Positions 18,599 to 30,341 of a stretch of DNA of 64,000 nucleotides are shown piece by piece. The notes beneath the pieces were generated by a model. That model saw nothing but the letters and a program-made list of their open reading frames with translations, was not told where the DNA came from and did not search any database. Source of the DNA: Eriocheir sinensis (Eukaryota; Arthropoda; Malacostraca; Decapoda; Varunidae); NCBI RefSeq assembly GCF_024679095.1, contig NC_066518.1, positions 1,038,678 through 1,102,677 on the forward strand, read 5' to 3'. The position numbers and the translations under genes were made by a program. Position 1 is the stretch's first letter. Each line of letters starts with the position of its first letter.

Positions 18599-18916
18599 CC
18601 TCCCGCCCAGCGTCAGTTATTTCACATTCAAGCTCGTTATTGTACAGGTATAAGCCGTTAAAATTACCGATCCCCGTACATTGCCCTTACACTCGAGGGA
18701 TGAGCGGCAAATACTTCATCACACGTTGTGCATTTAAATCATGCGTGCCTTTCATAATGTATTGACTGGAAATATATGGATCGTCAACGGGTTAGTAAAT
18801 AAACGGGTAAATTAATCTAGCTACCTAACAATAAAGCGTACTATTAATTTCCTGCCATTCTGTCATACTATTTATCTATTAATCGAGTCAATCTCACGTA
18901 TATATGAATTCATGTG

Positions 18917-18963
18917 TATGTATGTATGTATGTATTCGAATATGGATGGATGGATGGATGGAT
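18917..18963. repeat. (GTAT)n then (GGAT)n
   Basis: TATG repeats to about 18936, a short spacer TTCGAATA, then five GGAT units. Confidence 0.9.
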
Positions 18964-19752
18964 TTATGTAGGCATGTATATATCCCTACTTGTTTTCCTT
19001 CCCTTGTATTCCCCTTTGTTGTTCACCTACCAATCTGAAATATATAAACACTTAGGTGTAATTAAAATCTGCGGCTCGCATCACCAGGTCCCAACAACAC
19101 CTCCCTTCACGCACCGAGATCCACCGCTTTCCTCTGCGTTTCCAGGAACCTCTCTCGTAGCCTCGCTCCCCCTCCGGCACACCTGCCAGTCCGTTCCTTT
19201 CATACCCTTTACAATCCTCCAAGACACCTGTGCAGTCCACACTTCACGCTCCTTCGCCACACCTGTCCACTCCAGACCCTCCCTGCACGCCCTCAACACT
19301 TCACCACATCTGTCAGTCCCCATCCCTCGCTTCCACTCCAAGACACATGTCCACTCCATGCCCTTCACGCTGGTCCACCACATCTGTCCACCGTCACCTC
19401 TTCCTTCCCCCCCACTCTAACCTGTCGCTGTGCTGTCCCCTCTAAATACTCCACGTCACTTCACTCCATCTATCCACTCCACACTTCCCCTCACCTTCAC
19501 TTCTTTTCCATTCCACCTGTAGTTTCTCCCCTCAACTATCTCCAGTCCCCTTCCATTACCTTCCTCTATCTATCGCTATTCACACACCGCGTCCTTCACC
19601 TACACCTCTCCCGACACACCTGCTCCACTAATAACATCCCCTACACAATTCCTCTCTCTTCCACCTGTTGTCCTGTTCCTTTCACAATTGCCTAGCTTCT
19701 TCAATTCACTTCTGCCCTTCACACCAAACATGTTCTTCACCCATACATTCCA
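18964..19752. other. C/T-rich stretch with dispersed CACCTGTCCA words
   Basis: From about 19080 to 19700 words such as CACACCTGTCCACTCC recur at irregular 30-60-base spacing, which suggests a very degenerate tandem repeat. The long Pro/Ser/Thr-rich forward frame is attributable to this composition. Confidence 0.5.
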
Positions 19753-20013
19753 TTAAGGGGCTATTACACTGGGCAAATTTTCCGTGGATCTTCAGTCAAA
19801 CCACGATTTTCGCTAGCGTGGTTCTTATATTTCCGTGGTTTTCTGACGCATCCACGATCTTCCAAAGCTACGGTAGATTTCACAGAAGGACGACGGTATT
19901 ACTCACCATCATCATCAGCGGCAATGACAAGAAACAAATGAGAACCACGCCAGCGGAAATCGTGGTTTGACTGAAGAACCACGGAAAATTTACCCAGTGT
20001 AATAGCCCCTTAA
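19753..20013. mobile_element. 253-bp MITE with about 69-bp TIRs and TTAA target duplication
   Basis: The element spans 19757-20009. The left arm (19757-19825) and the inverted right arm (19941-20009) agree at all but about 4 of 69 positions, both starting GGGGCTATTACACTGGG. TTAA is present directly on both sides (19753-19756 and 20010-20013). A TTAA duplication is typical of piggyBac-type transposition, but the GGGG terminus is not the usual CCC. The terminus recalls PIF/Harbinger elements, whose duplication is a 3-bp TWA. No coding capacity, so it must depend on a transposase encoded elsewhere. High arm identity suggests a fairly young insertion. Confidence 0.92.
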
Positions 20014-20424
20014 TTACACATCATTAATAATACCTTGCCTTCCACTCATTTCTACCTTCCATTACACCCGTTGTTCTTGCCTCTCCTCCAAAACTTCAAT
20101 GTCTCTCCTCCCCACCTGTTGCCGTTCACCCATACAGTCCCTTATACACCTTCTTCAAAAATACCTTCCCCTTCACATCTCTGCCTTCCATTAAACCTGT
20201 TGTTCTTGCCCCTCCATAATCTCTTGCGTCCCGCCTCTCCACCTGTCCCCTTCCACACCTCTCACCATCACTTAACCTCCACCGTATGTACACTTCCACA
20301 GCAGGTCACTCACAGCTCTCCAGAACAACGCCGACCCGTGCCAGGTTCTCATGTGTCACCAGTATATTCCAGTGTGATCTTTAACTTTTTTTTTTTTTTA
20401 CTTCTGACACATACTAAGACCTTT

Positions 20425-20433
<9 letters not shown>

Positions 20434-20506
<73 letters not shown>
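20434..20506. repeat. (AC)n microsatellite, about 36 units
   Basis: Perfect CA repeats following CTCACACAT. Confidence 0.97.
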
Positions 20507-20507
<1 letters not shown>

Positions 20508-22128
20508 CTGCCTCCGCCCACTCCCAGCTTCCTTCGTGCGCCTCACAAAGCATCCCAAAGCACGCCCACTTCCCCTCTTCTCCTAAGTCATGAAATCTAC
20601 TTACATCAGTTGTTGTAATACTGCAAGATCAGCCTCCTTCCGTTTCCCTTGCCGGCGGAATGCACGTTATTAAATTTTGCTCTTTCCAACTTGCTTCAAA
20701 CTCGTATATGATAAGGAGCGGAGCATTGATGTGACGGCAAGTATAGTGTAACGTTTATGCTCTTCTTCAACCGACGTTTTCTCATATTTTCCTCTCAATT
20801 TCTATGCAGCTTTTCATAGTTTTTTTTATCTTTCTCTCTCAAGTTCTGCTCACGGATTAGCAACATAACATATAATAGAGACAAGTGATTTCCTAGCATT
20901 ATTTTATTTTGTTCTGCCGTGTTTGTTAATTAGCCTGGTTTGCCTACCTAACTTTTATTTTTGTTCTATTTTCTCAATTTCCACAGTTGAATTTTTGGCG
21001 CCACATTACTTTCTTTGCCTCGCCTTCTCGCTTGCTTGACCTCATTTTTAAATCACTGCAAATGTCAGCCAGCAATGTTTGTCGCTAAGTAATTCCAAAA
21101 GCTCATTTTTTTAGTTCAAACCTCCTCCAGGAAATGAGTTCGGGGAGGCAGAGAGAACATCGAATGATCGCCTCCACGTCTTCCCTCGTCAGCGGTTTCC
21201 TTTTCCCTCCCCTGATACTTGATGATTTGTTTTCACTATTTTATACTCCCACCAGAATTCCAGACTTCTTCCTCTCGGCTTCCTCCTCCTCCTCTTTCTG
21301 CGCCCTCTCTCCCTCCTTCGCTCCCTCCTTCTCTCCCCTGCCCCGAATTTTCCCCATTATGACCTCAATTTTTTACCTTCTCTCCCTCCTCCTTTCTCCT
21401 ACCGCTGCTTTCCCCCAGATCATGCATTTATTGTTCTCTCCCTCAACCTTCCTTGACTTCCCCACTCCCCCTTCCCTTCCTTCCTCCTCGCCTGCTTTCC
21501 CTCCCTTCCCAGGCTTTTCTCCCTCTCTCCTTCATATGTTCTTGCCTTCCCATCCCTCCCTCTCCTCTGTTACCCTGTCCTTCATCCATTCCCCACCTTG
21601 TCTTTTCCTTCTTTCTCATGTCCCTGCTTTCTCTCCTTCCTTCCCTCGCCTGCCCCTTCCCTCTCTCTTCCTTGTTGTTTCCCATGCTCTTGCTTTCTCT
21701 CACTCCGCCCCCCAACCCACCCCCCTACCCCTGCTCCTGCCGTCTCCGCCAACTCCCCGTCACACTTATTGGTCTTTCCTCAGCCTCCCAGACAAGGCCT
21801 CACACCCTCACTCTGTTCCCCTGCACACGTTGTACCGACTCGCTCACCCTTCCTCCTGCCCATCAGCCCTGTTCTAGGTGACTGAGCTCCCTTTCCACGC
21901 TATCACTTGTTACTGCTGATTGAGAGACGCCCACCCTTGCTGACTGACTGTGCCTCTCCGCCCTCCATCATTCAATATCCCTGCTGCCTAAGACCCCTGA
22001 TAAGACCCCTCCTATCACTATGTATGTCTGCTAATCGAGCCCCCTTTGCTCTCTTTTCTCACGTTCCCTGCTGATTGAGCACGCCCGAGGCCCTTGTTCC
22101 TTATCACCCAATATATCCGCAAACTGAG
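20507..22128. other. non-coding stretch, strongly pyrimidine-rich at 21180-21880
   Basis: AT-rich to about 21120, then CTTCCTCC/CCCTTCC-rich sequence without a fixed period to about 21880. The roughly 247-codon Ser/Pro/Leu/Phe-rich forward frame in it has the composition of the tract and no domain. Confidence 0.5.
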
Positions 22129-22152
22129 CCCCCACCCCACCCCCACCCCCCC
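22129..22152 (-). other. G-quadruplex-capable C-run cluster
   Basis: C5-A-C4-A-C5-A-C8 on the plus strand gives four G-runs of at least 4 separated by single bases on the minus strand. Confidence 0.8.
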
Positions 22153-22639
22153 GAGCCTTGCTCCCATCACTTCTTCCTGTTGATTAAATGCGGCATATTA
22201 GCCAGTTCGTACTCACCCTTCTAGTGAGTCCTCCCACCAGGAAAAAATAATGCTTTTTGGAAATTGTCCACGTCACCAGTAGGCCTGTAGCTTCACACTA
22301 TTGAGGAGCCTGAGCGCCCCTGCCGCCGCGGCCCTCTCTCATTCTCCCTTCCCCTGCCTACCGTCCGTCACTGTGGAAGCCGGGATGTAGGAGGGAGGGG
22401 AAGGAGCTACGCTGTTGAAAATAATGAAATTTCCGCAGCTCTTATGATAATAACAGAAAACGGGTTCTCGAGGCATACTGGCTCAGGGGGAAACTTAGGT
22501 AAAAAGGTAATCGAGTCCCACAAACATGGCGGCGACACTTATGGCCGCCTCGGGGCCCCAGAAGGATTAATACTTTCTTTATCGGCGCGCCAATATTGGG
22601 AAATATGTCTCAAACACGAAAATATTGGTGGGAGGAAAT
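22153..22639. other. non-coding stretch
   Basis: Mixed composition. An ACATGGCGGCGAC word, similar to the YY1 consensus, lies near 22524. No gene model is supported. Confidence 0.4.
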
Positions 22640-23460
22640 TTCTTTTCGCTACGTAACTAGGCGAGAAATATTACGAAACCGGGAGTGTTCGCGTGTTCCC
22701 TAATACAAAGGAAGCGCGAGGTGGTAATGGCGGCAGCGGGGGATGATGATGATGATGAGGGAACCCAAGGGGAGGTGCCTGATTCCAAGTTGGCGAAAAG
22801 CGAAATGATACTGATGGTAGTAATGAACGTGCCGCTACTGATGATGGTGATGGAAACGACGAGGAAGATCACGCTGCAACACAAGACGAGGAAACTGATT
22901 AGAAGTCGGCGCGCCAAGATATGGATAAGTTAGGCCGCCAAGTTGTGCCACCGGCCCCCGCTAAGCCGAGGCGAGGGCGCGCGGCACCCGGCGGCCTAAG
23001 GCAAACACGCCGACACGGACTCGTCAACACGCCGCCAACCCTGCGTGCCGGGCTGCGTGGCGCGGGGCTGAAGGCAACAACTTGGCGAGGAGGGAAGTTT
23101 GTCCAAGAAAAGAAAGACGAAAAAAAAAAACTCCGGTCAAAAGAAGATCTCGATATTCAAGGAGTTTAAGTAGTTGTAGACATTTCCTTGACCGAAGTAG
23201 TGGTGGAAGTAGAGAAGAGGAGGTGGAGGAGAAGGAAGAGGAGAAACAGGAGTATCTGAGGGGGAGTGGAGGAGAAGGAGGAGGAGGGCCCACGCCGCCT
23301 CGAGGAATAGCAACGAGGGCTGCTTGTTTATTCAGTGCAGCAGCGTGGGGGCAAAGTTGGTTTAGGAGTCCTGCCTGGGGATGGCGCCCCTCGACCCCCC
23401 ATCCTTCACTCCAGCCTCGCCCTCGCCCTCCCCGCCTCCATGACTGGATTTAACGCTCCG
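22640..23460. other. CpG-rich segment, possible unmethylated or promoter-like region
   Basis: CpG dinucleotides are dense at about 22900-23100 (for example GGCGCGCCAAG, GGCGCGGGGCTG), flanked by GAGGAGG repeats at 23210-23290. Several short frames overlap in both directions, none with a recognisable domain. A gene start nearby is possible but not shown. Confidence 0.3.
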
Positions 23461-23884
23461 TGTGCTCCATTTTCTATCAGCAGTCACCATTCTTCACCAT
23501 GCGCGCCTCATCACAGGGGCCACTCACCATCAGCCACCAGTCACTGTAGTCGCGCGTCATCACCACGACCATCACCATGAGCACCATCGTTTTCAGTCAG
23601 CAGTCACTATGAACATCCGTTACTTGGCGCATCATGAGCTTAGCACTCGAGGTACCAATCACTGTAGGCGCCCATTACTCCGGTCACACGTCACCATTAT
23701 CGAAAGCCCATCACAGCAGGGCCCATCGTAAGTCACGAGGCACCCACGCCCACCGTTTACATAATCCCCCCCACCGGCATTAACACATCCCGAACAGCAG
23801 TTAGTCACCATAACCTCCTGTCAACAATGGAGAAAGGGGAGCCCGCACAGCCGCAGGGAGAACGAAAGTCTGCTGGCTATAGGA
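23461..23884. other. non-coding stretch with CACCAT words
   Basis: CAGTCACCAT/CATCACCA words recur irregularly at 23470-23720, like a decayed version of the right-edge minisatellite. No gene seen. Confidence 0.45.
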
Positions 23885-24200
23885 GGGGATAGAATAGGAA
23901 GGGAAGGGAGAGGAAGGAAAGGGAAAGAAATATGAGGATGGAGGAGGGAAGAAAACTGAGGAGAAGGGAATGGAAGCGAAGGGAAGGAAAGGAAAGGGAA
24001 GGAAAGGGAATTAAGGGATGGAAAGAGAAGGTAGGGAAGGGAAGGGAAGGGAAAGGAAGATAAGACAAGAGAAGAGAAGGGAAGGGAAGGGAAGGGAAGG
24101 GAAGGGAAGGGAAGGGAAGGGAAGAGAAAAGAGGGAAAAGGAGGAAAGGTAAGAAAAGAAAAGAGAAATGAAAGGAAGGCCTAAAAAAGCAGAGGGGAAA
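23885..24200. repeat. purine tract with a (GGGAA)n array
   Basis: Imperfect GGAAAGGGAAG sequence throughout. The (GGGAA)n core is about ten near-perfect units at about 24076-24124, with a shorter run near 24038-24056. Confidence 0.92.
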
Positions 24201-25423
24201 GGGGAGGAAACAAAAGTCGTACTCATTTCTTCATAATTCAGTAAGTTTGAGGCTGAAGTGTCAGTTCTTTTAAATGTCTTCAGTAAGTACGTATAAGGCT
24301 TTAAATAAATCCCTCATTACAACAGTCCCTTTGCTCACCACAACCTGCACTTCGTACTATCCAATATATATTCCTCCCAACATGTGACCAAAGGCTTCCA
24401 AATGATGATAATAATAATAATCCGTCTCAACTAGCCGTGGATACTATTTTTTTCATAGCATTCACCATCATCAACAAGGCCATAGATCGTAACCGACTGG
24501 GGACAACTTGCAGGTAGGCGAACGCCACTCTCACTCTTCAGGTAGGAGGAGAAGCAGTCCACTCACCTCCCCGGAGCATGTGTTGCCTACTCTCATTACA
24601 GCTCTTACGTAAAGTTAAGCATAAAAAGAAGCGACCGAGCGACGTATACTTTACTATTCTACCCACGCGAGCCTCCGCCCGTATCCAAATCTGTAAAGCT
24701 GTCCGAACCCGGCGCGCCAGAGTTATCGTGACGCCGGTGCTGGATGTGTTTTTCCTCCGAGGGGAGGCGGCGGGGGAGGGGGCGGGCGGCGGGGTGGGCG
24801 GCGGCAAGATTCCTATCAGAACTTTGGGTTACCTGGCCCGACTCCCATTCAGGGTGGACATAAATTATTCTACTGAACTGGATCACATGGCCAACATTTT
24901 CCTTTAATGGACCTCATGACCTGAAAAGAGATGGGCCCTGCAGGGCACGCTTCCACCTATCCCCTTGGGCGCCGCTGAGGAGGGTTCAGGAACTTCCTTG
25001 GCACGGGCTGTGTTTACTATTAAGATCAGGGGGCTGGAGTTCCCTTCGAGTACAACTGTGCCGAGAATTAATCATCACGCTGTCTAACTAACTCTAACAT
25101 TACATGGCCATCGCTGTGCCGGTCCCGCTCCTTCCGGCGTTCAGGCTAACTTGTGACGGCGGATCATTCCCAGGTACATCGCGGGCTACGTGGCATATCC
25201 CCATCACAGAATGAGCCCTTCCCCCGCCCTCCTAAAAGCCCCCCGAGCTCGTTAACTGTCAAACAACACCGCCGTTCATGAATAAAGAATGTTGGCCGCC
25301 ATCTGTAAAACATTACGGCGATAAAATGGGAGTCATATTGTAGCGACGATATACGACCGGGAAACGACTTAGTAACCACAACAGTATGCGTGCGTGAGAG
25401 CGAACGAGCGAGCCAAATAGCCG

Positions 25424-25432
<9 letters not shown>
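24201..25432. other. non-coding stretch with a G-rich segment
   Basis: A G-rich run with at least five GGG groups occurs at about 24764-24808. The rest is mixed. The forward frame at about 24578-24907 has no recognised domain. Confidence 0.45.

Positions 25433-25467
<35 letters not shown>
25433..25467. repeat. (GA)n tail of the truncated LINE copy
   Basis: AG repeats, which are (CT)n on the LINE strand, directly after the retrotransposon's 3' sequence. Confidence 0.95.
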
Positions 25468-25470
<3 letters not shown>

Positions 25471-25746
25471 AGACCCCATGGTCCAGACTAGGTGGTCTGT
25501 CCTTATACCTAAGTGATTTTACATTAATCAGAAGGCTCCAAAACGTTGCATTTCTACTCTAGTTGATATTAAGTTGAAGGAAGTGACGGTCGAGCTTTTT
25601 TTTGAAGGAGTCAATCGTGTTACACTGGACCACTGAAGGTGGGAGCTTATTCCATTCTCGCATTACAACGTTGGTGAAGAAAAATTTGGTGCAGTCTGAA
25701 TTTACTTGTCTACATCTGAGTTTTACGCCATTGTTCCTCGTGCGCA
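25468..25746 (-). mobile_element. 5'-truncated copy of the CR1-like LINE (3' end only)
   Basis: Minus-strand sequence matches the 3' end of the large LINE at 29.2-33.3 kb at about 97% (roughly 8 differences in 280 bases by eye). It encodes the last 60 or so residues, including C-T-K-F-F-F-T-N-V-V and W-N-K-L-P-P-S-V-V-Q, then the same stop and the same 3' UTR through GGTCTGTGT. The match to the larger copy stops at TGCGCACGAGG, consistent with 5' truncation during target-primed reverse transcription. Low divergence points to recent activity. Confidence 0.92.
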
Positions 25747-26608
<862 letters not shown>

Positions 26609-26612
26609 ACAC

Positions 26613-26925
26613 CGCTCCCGTCGTGCAGTGGACTAAGACTGCCCTACCAGGCGGCCAGGATGACCCAGGGCAGGCTGAGGTTCGAGCCCCACTCAGGTCG
26701 AAAGAAATTTCCGTTGAGGAGGAGCGGTAACTGTCCCCGCTTGAGTGAAGGATGTGGGGGATGAGATGTGCGAGGTTCCAGCTGCACCCACAGACCCGTG
26801 AATATGTGGCTCCAAGCTCAAAACGAGGAAGCTAGCGGCCGGCGATCGGAAGTCCAACATGTGATCAGACAGTGAATGATTATTTTTTTTTTTCACAGTA
26901 AAGGAAGCAGCTCAAGCGCTGCTCA
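26613..26925 (+). mobile_element. tRNA-derived SINE-like repeat
   Basis: An A-box-like GTGCAGTGGACTAAGAC at about 26624 and a B-box-like GAGGTTCGAGCCCC at 26679-26692 give tRNA-like spacing. A distinct non-tRNA body follows, and a T-rich run (T10) sits at about 26884. The body differs from the SINEs at 10.05 and 35.5 kb, so it is a separate family. It starts a few bases after the (TC)n-(AC)n array. Ends are approximate. Confidence 0.55.
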
Positions 26926-26940
26926 TGTAAAGTAAATAGA

Positions 26941-27051
<111 letters not shown>

Positions 27052-27114
27052 CACACCCGACCTCTGCTGAGAGAAGGTCGTGACCTCACCCCGCTGCGCT
27101 CCACAACATCGCTT

Positions 27115-28240
27115 GCCCTGTGTTTTCGTTGTGCTCTTGGGATTGCGTTTGTGTGTTCTCGCTAGTGGACCTTGTGTGTTGCCTGTGATTTCCCGACACG
27201 TGTTTGGTGTGTGTCGCTTGTGGTTTCTGCCTGTGGTTGCCTCTGTGATTTGTGTTTCCAGTGTTTTTGCGTGTGATCTGGCTGTTTCCGGGTGTTCTGC
27301 GTGGGTTTCAGAGTGATTCAAGTGTGTTGTGTTTCCGGTGTTTTTGCGTGTGTTTTGGCTGCTTCTAAGTGTACTGCGTGTGTTTCAGTGTTTTGAGTGT
27401 GCTGTTTTGTTTCCGGTGTTTTTGCGTGTGATTTGGCTGTTTTCAGTGTTCTGCGTTTCGAGTGTTGTGTCTCCAGTGCTTTTGCGTGTGATTTGGCTGT
27501 TTATAGTGCTGCCTGTGGTTGCCTCTGTGATTTGTGTTTCCGGTGTTTTTGCGTGTGATCTGGCTGTTTCCGGGTGTTCTGCGTGGGTTTCAGAGTGATT
27601 CAAGTGTGTTGTGTTTCCGGTGTTTTTGCGTGTGATTTGGCTGCTTCTAAGTGTACTGCGTGTGTTTCAGTGTTTTGAGTGTGCTGTTTTGTTTCCGGTG
27701 TTTTGCGTGTGATTTGGCTGTTTTCGAGTGTTCTGCGTTTCAGTGTGTTGTGTCTCCAGTGCTTTTGCGTGTGATTTGGCTGTTTATAGTGCTGCCTGTG
27801 GTTGCCTCTGTGATTTGTGTTTCCGGTGGTTTTGCGTGTGATCTGGCTGTTTCCGGGTGTTCTGCGTGGGTTTCAGAGTGATTCAAGTGTGTTGTGTTTC
27901 CGGTGTTTTTGCGTGTGATTTGGCTGCTTCTAAGTGTACTGCGTGTGTTTCAGTGTTTTGAGTGTGCTGTTTTGTGTCCGGTGTTTCTGCGTGTGATTTG
28001 GCTGTTTTCAGTGTTCTGCGTTTCAGTGTGTTGTGTTTCCAGTGCTTTTGCGTGTGATTTGGCTGTTTATAGTGCTCTGCGTGGGTTTCAGAGTGTTTTG
28101 AGTGTGCTGTTGTATTTCAGGTGTTTGTGCGAGTGACTTGAGGGTGTTTAGTCGTGCTTGTGCTTGGGTTTCTGTGTGTTTCGTGTGTCCCGAGTGTGAC
28201 TTTGTGTTCCCGAGTGTCTCACGCGTGATTTGGGTGTGTC
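27115..28240. repeat. 282-bp higher-order tandem repeat
   Basis: The landmark GCCTGTGGTTGCCTCTGTGA occurs at 27229, 27511 and 27794, giving periods of 282 and 283 bases. Each long unit is built from about five diverged subunits of roughly 50-60 bases sharing TTTCCGGTGTTTTTGCGTGT and GATTTGGCTG. Flanking partial units decay on both sides. Reading frames through it repeat the same Cys/Val/Phe-rich peptide and are not evidence of a gene. Confidence 0.93.
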
Positions 28241-28289
28241 GACAACCCACCCTTTGAATTCCCTGATTCAATCTGCTCCTCCTCACTAC

Positions 28290-29200
28290 GCCCTCTTTAA
28301 ATCCCTAGAGGATTAACACTTCCTACACCCCTTTCCCTCACCTCACCTAAGCCCCCCACCCTCGCTCACCTCACATCCCTTTGCTCCTCCTCATCCCCTA
28401 GAGGATTAGCCCTTCCTACTCCTCCCTCACCTCCACATATTTCTAAGCCCTCCCCCTCACTCACCTTACATCACATCCTATTTAACAATCCCTTCACACA
28501 CCTTAACTAGACTCTTTCTTAACATATATTGTTATCACACAACTCACTCACCTCACATCCCTTCCTACTCCTCCTCTCCCACTTACCTCCTTTCCCAAAC
28601 TCCCTCTCACTCATCTCACCTATTTCCTAATCCTCCTTGATCTCACACTCCACTCACCGCCTCCCTTTCCCCTCTTTACTCACCTCACATCCCTTCCTCC
28701 TCCTCTCTCCCACCTCACCTATTTCCTAACCCTCCTAGATCTCACACCTCACTCACCGCCTCTCTTTCCCCCTCTTTACTCACATCCCTTCCTACTCCTC
28801 CTCTCTCCACCTCACCTATTTCCTAACCCTCCTTGATCTCACACACCTCACTCACCGCCTCTCTTTCCCCCTCTTTACTCACCTCACATCCCTTCCTACT
28901 CCTCCTCTCTCCCACCTCACCTATTTCCTAACCCTCCTTGATCTCACACACTTCACTCACCGCCTCTCTTTCCCCTCTTTACTCACCTCACATCTCTTCC
29001 TACTCCTCCTCTCCCACCTCACCTATTTCCTAACCCTCCTTGATCTCACACACCTCCGCCTCGCTCTCCCCCTCTTTACTCACCTCACATCCCTTCCTAC
29101 TCCTCCTCTCTCCCACCTCACCTATTTCCTAACCCTCCTTGATCTCACACCTCCCTTTCCCCCTTTACTCACCTCACATCCCTTCCTACTCCTCCTCTCT
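28290..29200. repeat. pyrimidine-rich tandem repeat, about 100-bp period
   Basis: The word TATTTCCTAA(C/T)CCTCC recurs at 28621, 28720, 28817, 28922, 29024 and 29123, spacing 97-105 bases. Each unit also carries CTCACATCCCTTCCTACTCC and CTTTCCCCCTCTTTACTC. Earlier partial units start near 28300. It ends about 90 bases before the LINE ORF1 start. Confidence 0.92.
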
Positions 29201-29249
29201 CACTTTTCCTCCATTACTAAACTACCTCTCCACACCTCACCCCTTTCCT

Positions 29250-29287
29250 AATCCCCTTCACTTTGTGTTTTATCTCTTTCATTTCAG
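29250..29287 (+). promoter_or_regulatory. splice-acceptor-like sequence before LINE ORF1
   Basis: A pyrimidine-rich run, TTTTATCTCTTTCATTTCAG, ends in AG at 29287, six bases before the ATG at 29293. With the long pyrimidine tract upstream it matches the 3' splice-site consensus. Whether it is used is unknown. Confidence 0.4.
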
Positions 29288-29292
29288 CTAAG

Positions 29293-30341
29293 ATGGCGCC
29301 TAAAGTGCAGTACTTGTAACGGTAGCTTCTCAGCTCACTTTTTACAGGGCGTTCTGCTGTCTGTCGACTGTGTCTGTCCAGGCAGCATCTCGAGACAAGA
29401 CTGCAGGAGCAGGAAGAGAAGATGGAAGAAGGCCAGAATAAAATAATGGAGCTTTCTCTCACCAGGCAGCATCTCGAGACCAGACTGCAGGAGCAAGAAG
29501 AGAAGATGGAAGCAGGTCAGAATAAAATAATAGAGCTTTCTCGCACTGTTGCCTCCTTGCAGGAATTCATCCAGGCTAACGTTGCTGTGGTGCCAAACCC
29601 TTCTCCAACCGCCCCCTTGCCCTCAGCGGTACCGTCGACACCAGCGGACAACACCACGCAACGGGAGGGTGCTAGTGGCACCGACCATGATGGCTTCACC
29701 GTCGTGAATGGAGGAGCCAAACCAGCCAGACAAGCGATTTATCCTGTTCATTGCTTCAACAGGTTTGCCATTCTGGAGGAGGAGGACGAGCAGGAGAGCA
29801 CCTTCCTGGTGGGTGACTCCATGATTCGCCAGCAGGTCGTTGAGTTCTGCGGCAGAGTTCCTCGTCGAAGACGGAACTATTGCTATCCTGGTGCTGGGAT
29901 CGACGACATAACTGCTGCTCTTGAGGAGATCTCCCCCCAGGCTACTAATGATTCACTGTTTGTTATCCACACAGGTACGAACGACGTCACCACGACCCGG
30001 TCTGAGGAACTCCTGGAGAAGTACCGTAGGCTCATCCAGCAGTATAAGACTAAATCCTAACATTTTGATTTCAGGAGTTCTACCACGGACTTGGGCGGAG
30101 AGCGACTTTTCAGTAAGGCCTTCAGCCTAAACAACCGCTTACAGACTCTTTGCAGGGAGCTTGACGTGGGTTCCTAAACGCATGGGACAATTTCTATGGA
30201 CAAAATGAACTTTTTCACAGGGACGGATTGCACCTTTCTCCCATCAGGGCAGCCAGACTCGGAAGGCTCCTCAACGAAGCAGTGCGTGTCATCCGAGCAA
30301 AAAACGAGTCACGGCCACGTCCCTCCACCCCGCCCGTGTAA
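29293..30341 (+). pseudogene. LINE ORF1: coiled coil plus SGNH-hydrolase (esterase), frameshifted
   Basis: The candidate start ATG (29293, M-A-P-K) precedes a C-S-T-C-N-G-S-F...H segment in a shifted frame and C-R-L-C in the main frame, which may be the remnant of a PHD-type zinc finger. From about 29326 the main frame is open: a Gln/Glu-rich coiled coil with a duplicated 28-residue block, a Pro/Thr/Ser linker, then the SGNH domain. Its family blocks are visible: G-D-S (29812-29820), Y-P-G-A, G-T-N-D (29974-29985) and, in a third frame, D-G-L-H (30222-30233). Nucleophile Ser, oxyanion Gly and Asn, and Asp/His are therefore all encoded. The C-terminal part is split by frame changes near 30052, 30115 and 30171, and the stop is TAA at 30339. 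It acts, if at all, in RNP formation or membrane-lipid interaction; the role of CR1 esterases is not settled. Confidence 0.8.
29378..29545 (+). repeat. 84-bp tandem duplication inside ORF1
   Basis: CCAGGCAGCATCTCGAGAC begins at 29378 and at 29462, and the copies remain about 95% identical. The unit of 84 bp is 28 codons, exactly four heptads, so the duplication lengthens the coiled coil in register. Confidence 0.93.

Noticed and set aside
21134..21885. 247-codon Ser/Pro/Phe frame
   Set aside because: Pyrimidine-rich low complexity; alternative frames are equally open.
22640..23460. CpG island with gene start
   Set aside because: CpG-rich but without a supported exon, TATA/initiator arrangement or splice donor; kept only as a descriptive segment.
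28700..29160. Telomere-like CCTAACCCT
   Set aside because: The word appears once per roughly 100-bp unit and is not tandem itself.
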